64,000 nucleotides of DNA, taken from positions 310,001 through 374,000 of the forward strand of contig NBIV01000046.1 of NCBI GenBank assembly GCA_003194525.1. The letters run 5' to 3'. Both the position numbers and the translations under genes were made by a program. Numbering within the stretch: position 1 is the stretch's first letter; every line of letters begins with the position of its first letter. The notes beneath the pieces are model-generated. The model had not been told where the DNA came from. It worked only from the letters and a program-made list of their open reading frames with translations, and ran no database searches. Of this stretch, positions 1 through 10,059 are shown piece after piece. The DNA is from Gracilariopsis chorda. Taxonomy: Eukaryota; Rhodophyta; Florideophyceae; Gracilariales; Gracilariaceae.

Positions 1-1538
1 TTAGCAGCATCCTGGTTCATAGCAAACGATCCATATCTGTCATTCCATTTTGTATACCCCTTCAGCTCTGATGTCGCGACACTTGCTCGCACAGCTCTGG
101 TAGCCTGTTCGAAGTCTGGCTTTCGAATCGGTCTTACGCTCTCAGCATCCACACTGCCAATACGATCCCCTAATTCTCGCACCGGCTCAAGTGCCGCCTC
201 CGCACACAAAGCGTACAAATCACTACCAGAGTATCCTGCCGTCATTTCTGCAACCTTACCTACGTCTTCTCCACTCATATCCGTGCCTTGTTTCTCTAAC
301 AAACGATTAATCAGGGTGGTTCTGGCACCTGAGTCAGGGAGCGGAATATACAATCTCTTCACAAAACGTCGCCTTGCAGCTTCATCTAGTTCCTGCGGTC
401 TATTTGTTGCACCCACGACTAACACACGATCATCTCTGCTGGTACCAGCCCCGTCCATCTGGACCAGGAACTCGGTCTTGACCCGCCGTGATGATTCATG
501 TTCCTTGTCGCTTCTGGCCTGGAGAATGCTGTCCACCTCGTCAATGAAAACTACGCTTGGTTGCATGGCTCTTGCTGTCAGGAAGAGCGCTCTGACAGTT
601 TTTTCACTTTCGCCCATCCACTTCGACAACAACGACGATGCGCTAATGTTAAAGAATTTCGCTTTTGATTGCGAAGCGATTGCCCTACCAATCATGGTCT
701 TCCCAGTCCCAGGAGGTCCGAATAATAGCAAACCCTTTGGAGGTCCTCTAAGCCCGACGAATATATCTGGTCTCAACATAGGCCATATTACAGCTTCTTT
801 GACACAGCTCTTTGCAAAGTCCAAGCCAGCAATGTCATCCCACTGCACATTTGGAGCTTTCTCGAGCATTTCTTGCGTTACCATCTCGACTAACTTTGGT
901 TCGGCGCCCGGAACGTTGGGGATATCAGAGGAGCTTTCTCGGCAATCATTTTCGAGACGTGCTCGTTTCGAACCAAAAAGAGACTTTGACATGGCTTCAA
1001 GCATTTCATCTCTTCCTGGGGTTCTTCGATGCCGCGCAGCAAGCTGGGCACGCCTCTTCAACGGCAAACGTGATCTGGCAGATCGAAAAGAGGAAGCCAT
1101 GGGATTGTCCGGCTGAGACATGTTGGAGTTTAAATTGTTCATTGTGTGTCGCCTGGTGTGTAATTTTCGCGGCGGCATTGAAGCACCATCAGGGTTGGCA
1201 GAATCGGGTTGCTGGGCCGGGTTGTTGTTGTTTTCACGACGCAACAGTTTGTGCTTCTCGCGCGGAGGTATGCCTGGATACTCCGGACGGGCGGCTGCAA
1301 ACAGAGCGGCTACGACGTCTCTAGAAAGGGGTTTGATGACGTTTGAGGGTTCCTCTTGGATTTCGACGGGTTTTGCAGGTTGTGGATAGTTGAACGGGGA
1401 GAACATGTCGGGAATGTTTGTGGGTCGTTTCCGGGGGGGCAGCGAAGCTATCGAACGCGAGATGGACAAGGTGTCGAGCGCAACATCAAGTGAAGAATCA
1501 TTCAGGGCTACGAGACGGGTGTAGCGCTGCTCTTGCAT
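1..1538 (-). CDS. FIGL1: FIGL1-type AAA ATPase (fidgetin-like 1), 3' end cut by window edge
   Basis: The minus strand reads as one open frame of 512 codons from the ATG at 1538 to the left edge, with no stop reached, so only a few C-terminal codons are missing. The first ~200 residues are basic and low in complexity. A complete AAA module follows: the entry motif WDDIAGLDFAK, Walker A GPPGTGKT near residue 273, Walker B VVFIDEVDS near 328, GATNRPQELDEAARRRF with the arginine finger near 388, and the terminal SDLYALCAEAA and YTKWNDRYG segments. The stretch WPMLRPDIFVGLRGPPKG and the EHESSRR(V/I)KTEFLVQMDGA pattern are typical of fidgetin-like 1 rather than katanin, spastin or VPS4. In plants and animals FIGL1 is a nuclear ATPase that removes RAD51/DMC1 filaments and limits meiotic crossovers; that role here is inferred from family. 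No intron is visible. Confidence 0.93.
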   Translation of the reverse strand, partial: MQEQRYTRLVALNDSSLDVALDTLSISRSIASLPPRKRPTNIPDMFSPFNYPQPAKPVEIQEEPSNVIKPLSRDVVAALFAAARPEYPGIPPREKHKLLRRENNNNPAQQPDSANPDGASMPPRKLHTRRHTMNNLNSNMSQPDNPMASSFRSARSRLPLKRRAQLAARHRRTPGRDEMLEAMSKSLFGSKRARLENDCRESSSDIPNVPGAEPKLVEMVTQEMLEKAPNVQWDDIAGLDFAKSCVKEAVIWPMLRPDIFVGLRGPPKGLLLFGPPGTGKTMIGRAIASQSKAKFFNISASSLLSKWMGESEKTVRALFLTARAMQPSVVFIDEVDSILQARSDKEHESSRRVKTEFLVQMDGAGTSRDDRVLVVGATNRPQELDEAARRRFVKRLYIPLPDSGARTTLINRLLEKQGTDMSGEDVGKVAEMTAGYSGSDLYALCAEAALEPVRELGDRIGSVDAESVRPIRKPDFEQATRAVRASVATSELKGYTKWNDRYGSFAMNQDAA

Positions 1539-2901
1539 TGTGTGACGAAACGGAAGCGGGACGAGTCTGAGGAGGAGTCGCTGTTGACGGGGAAAGCGAT
1601 GATGCTGAAATAAGGGTTAAGGGTTAGGATTGCTACGCGCTGGAGTGCTAACCTTGGTACCTTTGCTGCCTTTCGGTACCTTTGTACCCTGGTACCAACG
1701 ATACCGAAGGTACACCAGGGGAACAGGAGTTTCGTACTCCGATTTTTGCGGTCATTTCTGAATGGCCAACCGCCAACGCTGTTTTCGCGCATGCATCACT
1801 TTTCGGTTCTCAGGTTGCATGGCAGTGCGTGGCGCTCTGCTGAGCATCCTGAATGCGGGTGTGCATTCTGCTTCCGTGGGCTCCGTTATCACCTCCCCAA
1901 ATTGTCGCCGCTTGGTCCGGGCCTCATTTGGATCCTCCTTTCAAGTAACCGGGCACTGTTGACGGGAAGATTGAGAAGGGCTTCATGTCCAAGGCAGGGT
2001 GCAAATCGCCCGCCAACCACGCCACGCTCCGATTTGGGACATCAGTACCCCTTGCCCCACAGGAAGGCGCATGATCAAGCAGGATTATTGCGCCGCTTAT
2101 CGTCGCGCACAGTGACCTTTTTGTGGGCCCTTCTCTCATAAGTCCGACGATCATGGTAATCATCCACAGCTGCAGGGAGTACAACTACTAGACAACGTCT
2201 CTGTTCGGCGAGGCCTAAGAAATTCGACCGGCTCGAGGAATCATTCCTGTGTCATGGTTCTGAGACAAACAATGCATATACTGATGCAAGGAACTCGATA
2301 TCTTCACGGAGAATCAGCGTCAAGTGTGCGCAGTGCAAACTTCCCTTGCACACCAAACTCCATGACCGTACTCGAGCACCCACCTTTCAGTTCGAGCGGG
2401 TATTTCACTGCAGCCAAAGCCCATGATGCGTTGCATGCCTCAAGTTGCATCTAAATCACCTCTACCAATAATATCAACCGGTATTGCTCCGAAACTGTAC
2501 ATGGTATACTATGACGTGGTTCTGCACACCAGACTCGGCGGAGGGAAGCAGTGGGATCTCAGCTTCACCCCGAACAACGACATGTGCGTCAGTTAACGAG
2601 AATACTCTTCTCGGTTCATGACGGCTAAATAGAGAAAGCATATAACATGAGAAAAACTGTTGTTTACGTACAGAAACCGGCAATGAACGTCGAGAAATCC
2701 CTTGGGATGCCCATGCTTGCGTAGCAGCCTAATCTAGGGTAGAGTTACTTCTACATCGAGGTACGAAGATGCTTGAAAGCCACTGCACCCTGTTTGCAGA
2801 GTGCTGGCTCTTCTGTAGCGGAAGTTGTCACCATAATCAAATGCAATAGCAAAAGGCATTCAAGTCGTGATAGTGCACTACAGGTGCATCCCCGACCACA
2901 G
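1539..2901. other. Intergenic, between FIGL1 and the MOSC gene
   Basis: No convincing gene was found. The short frames here have no recognisable domain and overlap one another on both strands. The part next to 1538 is the expected promoter region of the FIGL1 gene and holds the telomere-like and GGTACC motifs listed separately. Confidence 0.5.
1611..1720. promoter_or_regulatory. Telomere-like heptamers and a GGTACC cluster upstream of FIGL1
   Basis: At 1611-1630 the plus strand carries two AGGGTTA units and a partial third, like a plant telo-box. GGTACC follows three times, at 1656-1661, 1675-1680 and 1691-1696. Around them lies an imperfect inverted repeat (cctttcggtacc against ataccgaagg). 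This lies 70-180 bp upstream of the FIGL1 start, so a promoter role is plausible. It is inferred from position only. Confidence 0.3.
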
Positions 2902-3585
2902 TCAACTCTCTTCTTGTTGGGATGCATCTGTCTCCTTACCAGCTTCGCTTTCCAGCTCAGGCTTCAGCTTCTTTATCTTGTCACCGGCCTTGATCTCCCC
3001 GCCCTTGACAACAAAGAAGTAAATTCCACGTAAGCGCCTCTCCTTTGCTAGGGGAACACTGACCGCCTTCAAAGCATCCTGTCCGAACCTTGTTGAAAAC
3101 TTGATGCAGCCAGTATGAGGTTTTGAAGAAACCTCCAACAAAACCCTATCACCAACTTGGACACGATCACCTACTTTCAGGTTATGCTTTCCTAAGTCAA
3201 GATCAACGAATAGGTTATCCCCCGCAGCAGCCCATTCATCCTTGTCATCCCCATTGGTGATGGCACGAATGACGGCTTCCGACATCACACAAATTTGATC
3301 TTTCTTGCCTACTTCTGGTCGCTCGACCCAACCAGAGTTCTCCATTCCGCCACCAACAGTCAATCTGGTAGAGTTCACTATATTGCGAAGGTTTATATCT
3401 GGTCTCTCCACAATCAGCGATACGCATCCATTGTCACGCGGTGATTCAATAGGTTTAGGCCCCAGAAGCTTCTTCGAAAGCGTCGAGAACGGTAGAAATG
3501 GCACCACCGCGTGAACATTTGTGCAGTCCTTCGTGCGCTTCATAACTGCCGCTGCAGAGCTTTGCTGAACTGTAGTTGTGGACAT
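2902..3585 (-). CDS. MOSC-domain protein
   Basis: This is a 227-codon intact frame starting at the ATG at 3585. The C-terminal half has the MOSC (Moco sulfurase C-terminal) pattern: GGGMENSGWVERPEVGKK, then HTGCIKFSTRFGQDAL near residue 156 with the conserved cysteine, then RGIYFFVVKGGEIKAGDKI. The length fits stand-alone small MOSC proteins rather than full Moco sulfurases or mARC. Such proteins are thought to handle sulfur or bind molybdenum cofactor derivatives; the substrate here is unknown. The first ~30 residues are rich in serine, threonine and alanine and could be a weak targeting sequence. The tail is acidic and rich in Glu, Lys and Gln. The start was chosen because it is the first ATG and the frame runs unbroken. 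Confidence 0.82.
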   Translation of the reverse strand: MSTTTVQQSSAAAVMKRTKDCTNVHAVVPFLPFSTLSKKLLGPKPIESPRDNGCVSLIVERPDINLRNIVNSTRLTVGGGMENSGWVERPEVGKKDQICVMSEAVIRAITNGDDKDEWAAAGDNLFVDLDLGKHNLKVGDRVQVGDRVLLEVSSKPHTGCIKFSTRFGQDALKAVSVPLAKERRLRGIYFFVVKGGEIKAGDKIKKLKPELESEAGKETDASQQEES

Positions 3586-6084
3586 GGTTAAAACGAGTAG
3601 TAGGGGACCGACTCCTCAGAAAGCTCTACAGACGAATCCACAGACGTGAAGGGAAGACAAAGGCGGCAGAATACGGGAAGTGGTGTCTACAGTCCTGGTC
3701 CCTTATTGTCGTCATCTCCGTGGCAGTAGAGGCCCTGCCCACCGTTGGTAAACAAGAGTGAATTCACCCGTGAACGAAACATGTCAGAGTTGAATTGGCT
3801 ACCGTGTTTAATGGTGAATCTGACTTAAATATTGTAAAATTCTTCTTCTTTGATAGTCTTGTCGCTTGTCGCTAAAAGAGGCTACACGTTCAGCAAAATT
3901 AACAAACCCTTTGCTATGTTTAAGCAGAAATATTTGGAGTTTAAATTAAAAAACCGGCCCATTCGAGTAAAACTTGATCAAAAAAGCTTAACACAGAGTC
4001 CGTCAGTCAAGGAGGCTTTTTTCGACCTGTTTTGAGGAACTTACAATATTTGCAAGCATGACATTCTCCCCGGAAGGCCATCAAACTCACCAAATTGCTC
4101 AAAAAAAGCACAACAACTTCAATTATGATACTCAACAAAGCCAATTATGAAACAATTTCTTGAAAAATGCACCTGACAGTTTCAAGATTTCAAGAAAAAG
4201 TGTCGAAATTGTGCATCAAAAAAAACAACATTAAATTAGATTTTTGTATAAACCTCAACAAAAATACAGCTTTCTAAGCAAATTTCATTTCTTGATTTGC
4301 ACCAGAGCACATTATACACGTCGCCATCTCAGATTGCTCAGATGACAGGGAGCTTACTGTGCGCCTAAATTTGCTACTGGTAAGCAAGTAGCTTGCTTTG
4401 CTGCCGCAGTCAATTTTGCTCACACGCACAAAAATTGTATCGGCCACTGCATCGATAAACACCTTGCTGCATGCTTAAGCAGGCACTTGCATGCCTACCT
4501 GCAGTCAATGAGCACATCTCAAAACGTGCAGGTCAGCGTTGCACTCACATTTCCGCACGCTGAAACATACTAAGCTGCTATGGAAGAATTTATCTCAAGA
4601 TACTGCGCTCTTGACCACCAACCACGATAAAGTGCGACACGTTTGACATCAATCCAATAGAAGATGCTTTCGCTTTGTCTCCGCCTTTGCGACGATCGTT
4701 GCGACTTTGAAGCCATCAGAGACCAAGATTGACATGACCTGTTTTGCTTCCTACTCCACATGTTGGATGCAACCCTTCCAAGGCACCCACCAGCCATCGA
4801 CTGTCTCCGCAGTGACACTCCAAAGTTTTTTACTACTGGAGTACAACGCAACCCAACAACTCGGTTTCCTGCAAGGCGTTGAGGCCAACAAATAAGACAA
4901 ACAGAACGTGCCCAGGAGTTAAATTGCCACTATTTCGCGCTGTATGTGCTTCACGAAGACAGGCATTTGCTTTTCAGCAAAATGGTGGGCAACTCCAAGT
5001 GGCACCAGGCATTGAGCCACTGAAGTGGCACGCTGGTCAACTCGCGCCACAAACGCGTGCACAGCACGTGGTCAACGCGCGCAGAATTCGTGTTGAGACT
5101 CGATAAAGGCCCTTACGGGCTCATGTTCATCGCCAAGACGGCTAGTGCGCACGAATGACTGAGCTCACTGTTCGCCACGCGCATTATGAAAAACAGTACA
5201 TAGCCATCAGAATGAACGACCCATGTAAACTAGGCTGTTGCTCGGTGACCATTACGCCATCGGTCAGACATCCTGCGAAAGACCGTCTGTGAACGGCGGT
5301 GCTGCAGCGAAACAGTGGAGGAAGACACCCCAAGAGCGTTGTTGAAGCAAATGCTAACGACAAAAGCGCGCTTCTGCACGTTGTAAAAGTGCGAATTGAG
5401 ACGGTCAGTACGCTTCAGGTCAGACCTCATTTACGTTATAACCGTGCGCATGTTTTAGGCGACGAGCGTTATGGCTTCACGAACTTGAATGCATGATTTT
5501 GGTAAGCACGCTGCACAACTCATGTTTCACGCGTGGCGCTTTCAGCTGCTGCTCCCACTCACCGACCAGCCGCTTTGTCACACGGCGCCACTCGCAAGCG
5601 AAACGCACACGCTCATCACCTTGCGCATAGAGGCGAGCGTAAAGTTCACGCTAGACGCATCGCCCCCTGACACGCGCACAACCACATTCAAAGACAAAAT
5701 TCTCGCGCGTGCTCACGGCGGCGGCGTGTGGATTTGCTCAATGGTGGGCATTAGCGACGATTAATCTATCAAGCGCCTCATGGCGGGTGCTAGGGCCGAC
5801 TGCAACACGGCCGTCTATGGAGGCAATTACAAATCAGAGAGCTCGAGCTTCTTTTCGCGCTGTATCTGCCTGCCTAACCAGTGCTATGTGCGTGCAACCA
5901 TTTTTTGAGGCTGGACGTGGCCATACCATCCATTCTCACAATGTCGTACTTTGAAAGATTATTGTGACACACGAGCTTGAGCAGACATCCATCTCGACTT
6001 GGTTCTTCAAATTTCGTGCTTCACCTCTCACTGTCCAATTTTCACGTAAACATTTCATGCTTATCTATGACATTTGAAGCAAAT
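3586..6084. other. Gene-poor, partly A/T-rich stretch
   Basis: No gene is supported. 3780-4300 is A/T-rich with short A-runs. 4450-4510 holds small inverted repeats built on GCATGC and CAGGCA. 4880-5950 is less A/T-rich and has several short overlapping frames on both strands with no family signature. It may be old transposon debris, but nothing identifies it. Confidence 0.4.
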
Positions 6085-8225
6085 TTAGAATCCATCAGGG
6101 AGAAAATGTTCCTTTCTGTACGCCGTTTTCAACGACGAAACTCTATTTTTCACTTGTGCGTCAGTATGGAGTTTGTTCGGCAGGGATGATTCCTGATTGA
6201 ATCTTTTCTTCAACTCTTTTACAACTGCAAGTGGAGCAATTGTGTAGTTAGAACCTTGAACTATGTTATTAACAATACTGCGATACGGTGCCATGATTCC
6301 AGGGGCTCTTACACTTCTGTTGCTACCACGCTTCTGTCTGTTGAACATAACCTGTATGTATATCTGTATATCCGACTCTGTTGGAATGTCAAACCTATCT
6401 CCTAGCCGTGACATGAGATGCTCCCTCATTACAGAAGATCCCATCTTAAACGACCTATGTTTTGACCCCCTATCGAACAGATGCTGCAATGCTTCTTTGT
6501 GTTGATCGAAAAAAGTTGAAAACGTCTCCCATTTTCTTTCCCGACAAGCCAGTCCTTCAAATTGGGGATCTATGATAGAGTTGGAAACATCAATTTCTTC
6601 CAAGATTTCATCATCTTTGACAGACATAACGCAAATCTTTTTGTACCGTATAAGTCAGTTAGGGAGGTTAACACAACGTCCCAAAACCGTTCTCGTTTCC
6701 CTCTACTGCAATCCATTTTTGCATCTCTGCAAATGCTGCATGAGTCTCCTTTCCGATGAAAATTGCCTGCAACATTTGTTGCATTCGATTCCCATTTCCC
6801 AATCATAGTCAGAATCACTATAACCGTTATCGGTACTATTGTTGTCTACCTTCAATGTTGAACAAGCCTCTGTAAAGAAGCGAGACCTTTTGGCTCTTGA
6901 CTTCGTTTTTCTGCGCCAAAGAAACTTGTTTAACGCTTGCTCTGAAAGATCTAATACTCCAGTTTCTTTTCCAAACTTTTTTGCGCTGTATGCGAATTCG
7001 ATGATACATTCCTCTCCAATTTCTGAGTTACAAAGTCCTTTCCAAGGCACAACTCTCTCAGAACTCGTAGGTAGCTTACATGCCCCATATCTACTGAATT
7101 AACAATCTCGACCAGTTCCAACTGTGGAATAACTATTGCATCGAGCGCTAACCCTTTTCCAGCTTGCGCACCACCCCAGGTATTGTTTCTCATTATTTCT
7201 TCCAATCCATGGCAATCTGTTCTTGTTCTGACCTCGACGATTATCCCAAGCGCGAGTTTTTATGTTCTCCTGATCGAATCGTATCAATTCTGCGGCTGTA
7301 TTATTCATTCCACCGCCCGCACGGAGCGCTTTGACAAGAGTTGAGGGAGTTTTTATGTCCAGTCCTTCCGCAAAAATCTTTGAAACATGCGTCATGGCAA
7401 TAGCGAAACGCGCATCAACCATGCTCTTCCCGTCCTGCCTCTTGGTCTGCATAAATCGTAAGAGTGAAAATCCGTTTGCTTTCGCAATAAACGATAAGAT
7501 TATTGGTAACGTTATGCTCTGGTAGCATGCGGCATTGTCAGAGAGAACTACAACTTCTCTCAACTTTGGCAAGTCTTCTTTAAGCCGCATCACTGCCTCG
7601 TTGAGCAGTGATGCTACTGCACTTACGTCTTTCTGAGTGTCACCCTGTACAATGTGGTCGTAAAATAACATATAGAGGTGATGTGGAGATGTATTTTCAA
7701 CGTCAGAGCCATAATCATCAGATAGATAGAATACTACCGTACAGTTCCAGCTGATTCCTTTTTTGCCGAAGAATTCAATAGTCTTCTCTTTGTAGCGCAG
7801 AGGTTCAAATTTCATTTTGTATTCCGCCAACAGAACCACACGGTGATGAAGTTTTGGCGTAACAATTTACTCAAAAACAGTCTCGAGTGCTCTTTATTGA
7901 GTGAAAAACGATGGAGGTGCGCATAGTATAAGAAGAACCTTTGTCGAATATTTCTCAGCGCACAAAGTGCATCATTCCGTGCTTCATGAATGATGCGTTT
8001 CATGGTATTTAGAAGCCCGAAAAGAGCGCGGCAGACAAGGCAATCAACGGTTCTTCTCTCGTCTAAATCGCCTTTGAGCAACAAGGCGAGTTGGTTACTG
8101 CGCAGCCTAAGCTCATCTCGATCGATATGAGAATCAAGGTATACACTCTTTAAAAAGTATCCCACACAATCAATTTGTATGTTATAGTGCTCTCTGTTCT
8201 CAACAGCCCAAAAAAGTCTTACCAT
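6085..8225 (-). mobile_element. Decayed transposase-like gene: DDE-type core plus C2H2 finger
   Basis: Five overlapping minus-strand frames (8225-7812, 7839-7099, 7205-6951, 7050-6703, 6627-6085) continue one another through frameshifts, giving one broken protein of roughly 700 residues. Its centre carries VVVLSDNAACYQ followed ~40 residues on by RQDGKSMVDARFA. That is the SDN...GK..D signature of a DDE-like domain found in many C2H2 zinc-finger proteins of animals and algae that look transposon-derived. A C2H2-like finger, CNKCCRQFSSERRLMQHLQRC, lies toward the C-terminus at about 6710-6770. The last ~180 residues (SHKHRSF... region) are basic and unrecognised. At least four frame changes make it non-functional. 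I see no terminal repeats. The family placement is from memory of the motif. Confidence 0.6.
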
Positions 8226-8734
8226 TTGAATCTAATCTGGTACAATGTCATTGACGTAGCATCCAAAGACGTAGTCATTAGATGATTTCCTTTTGCGAAC
8301 CCGTGCTGTTAGCGTACAGCAAACATTCAAAACTGTAGAACGTCCTACACATGCCAATTCCTTTTGATTACAAGTTCTTATATAGTCTCTGTACATTACA
8401 CATTTTTTTTCTTTTTCCTTGGTACAGCAGGCAGTATGTGATTTCTCTCCCCAGTTTGAATTCTCTTTGTACCCCTGGAAAGTAACTGTATATTCGGCCT
8501 GGAAAATATAAAGCGAGCCAAAGTGTTACCCTGCTCCCCAGAACATCAAGAAAGGTTTCGTGAGTAGGTTTTGAGTTGTCCGTTTAGAATCAAGTAGTCT
8601 CAATCTAGTTTTGATGTCATGTATACACGTTTTGAAATTGCTTCACATCCCTCGCATTCCAAGATTTCAATTTCATCATCTAGGTGAAAGCAGTTGCTCA
8701 AAAACCGGTTTACATCATGTCACTTCATTGAAGC

Positions 8735-9137
8735 TCAAAGTACATTTCGAATAACTCTCCGTTCAATGGAACCACGAATTGTTGTGTTAAGAGCAGCACT
8801 TCTGTCGTTTGTAAAAACTGAAAAAGGACGGGTTTGACGAGTCCAATTTCGAGATGTAGGAAATGTACTAGCATCAGCTGGATATAATAGTTCGCATAAA
8901 CCAGAAAAAAAGTTGACGCAGTACGTAATCCAATGGGGTAACATCTGCACTGGAGTTAGAATGAATAGAAGTAGTGTTGCGCGAGGCTGGTAGATTGTCA
9001 GCATGATGTTTGAGAGAAAAATATTGGAGTATATCAGAAAGGTGTGCTTTGATTTGATTTGAATATATGAGATCAGCACTTTCACTGGATGTTTCTTCAT
9101 ATGGTTTTCTCTTCAGATCTCTTCGAGGTTTTTCCAT
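8735..9137 (-). pseudogene. Short broken reading frame upstream of the DDE/C2H2 element
   Basis: A frame starting with the ATG at 9137 (MEKPRRDLKRKPYEE...) stops at 8874. A second frame that overlaps it runs on to 8735 and looks like its continuation across a run of seven T's near 8905-8915 (read on the minus strand). It has the same orientation as the broken transposase downstream and could be its N-terminal part. No domain is recognised, and 8226-8734 between them holds nothing I can name. Confidence 0.25.
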
Positions 9138-10059
9138 CTTGTGTGAGAGATAGATGGTTTCTCAAGAAAACTCTAGGTTGGAAGAAAATTTGTTTGTGGT
9201 CTTTCCTTCGAGTGTGATACAACTTGTACAGGTGGTTTTCTGTACATGCTGTCTTCTATGTACGATTGCTTACAACATGAAAGTTGCACAAAGTCTTATT
9301 TTTGATTAAATTTATCGATGCTCAGCTTAGTCTTCAGTTTCATATTTTCATATGTCTTATAAAAAGTGATCTGTACCTTATTTGCTTTTTGAAAGGTTTT
9401 AAACTTAGACGAATACAGAATCACTTTAGAAAGATTTTAAGCTTTTGAATGATATCAAAATTTTTGAAAATGGACTATAATTGCGAGTTCGTACTTTTGA
9501 TAAGTTCTCACAACAAATTTACGGTGGCTGACAAACTGCGTACTAATACTTTGTAATCATTTTCAACCAAATTTACAGAAGAAATAAGCATACAGAAGCA
9601 AGCAGCGCAAGATCGCGACGTAAAAATGCGTTACTCTCTTCATTAATTTCTTGACTCTTTACACTTTCCCTTATACATGTGACACTCCTGTGTGTTCCGG
9701 TGTCTTCTTTTCTACTTTTCGCTGTCTCGCAGCCACCCTCACGGAATTAGACCGCAACCTCGTATACATGTCGTGACGATGATTCTTCGTTTACGCCAGG
9801 CAGGCGCACCCGCTCATGAAGTGCTTTGTCCTCTGTTGCTACTCTTCATAGAAGATCATCCCCAACTTTTTCGTTTTCTTTTCCCTTTGCAGGATACTGC
9901 AACAAAAACTGCACCCTGGAACTAGAAGTGTGTCAGAGGATTCAGGTTTTTTGGATCGTTTTGCGTTTGTACGAATCTTCTTTTTACTGTTGGCTATGCC
10001 GGTTTGTTTTGGGACTTATCTCGCGGGAAACCAAAGCTTTCTGCTGAAGAGGTCAGCAA
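9138..10059. other. A/T-rich intergenic, no gene seen
   Basis: The stretch is A/T-rich with scattered short plus-strand frames at 9692-10047 that show no domain. It may include the 5' part of the copia remnant that begins near 10060, but no LTR was found. Confidence 0.35.

Noticed and set aside
283-1116. 277-codon plus-strand frame opposite FIGL1
   Set aside because: It is antisense to the AAA domain, whose minus-strand reading has all catalytic motifs.
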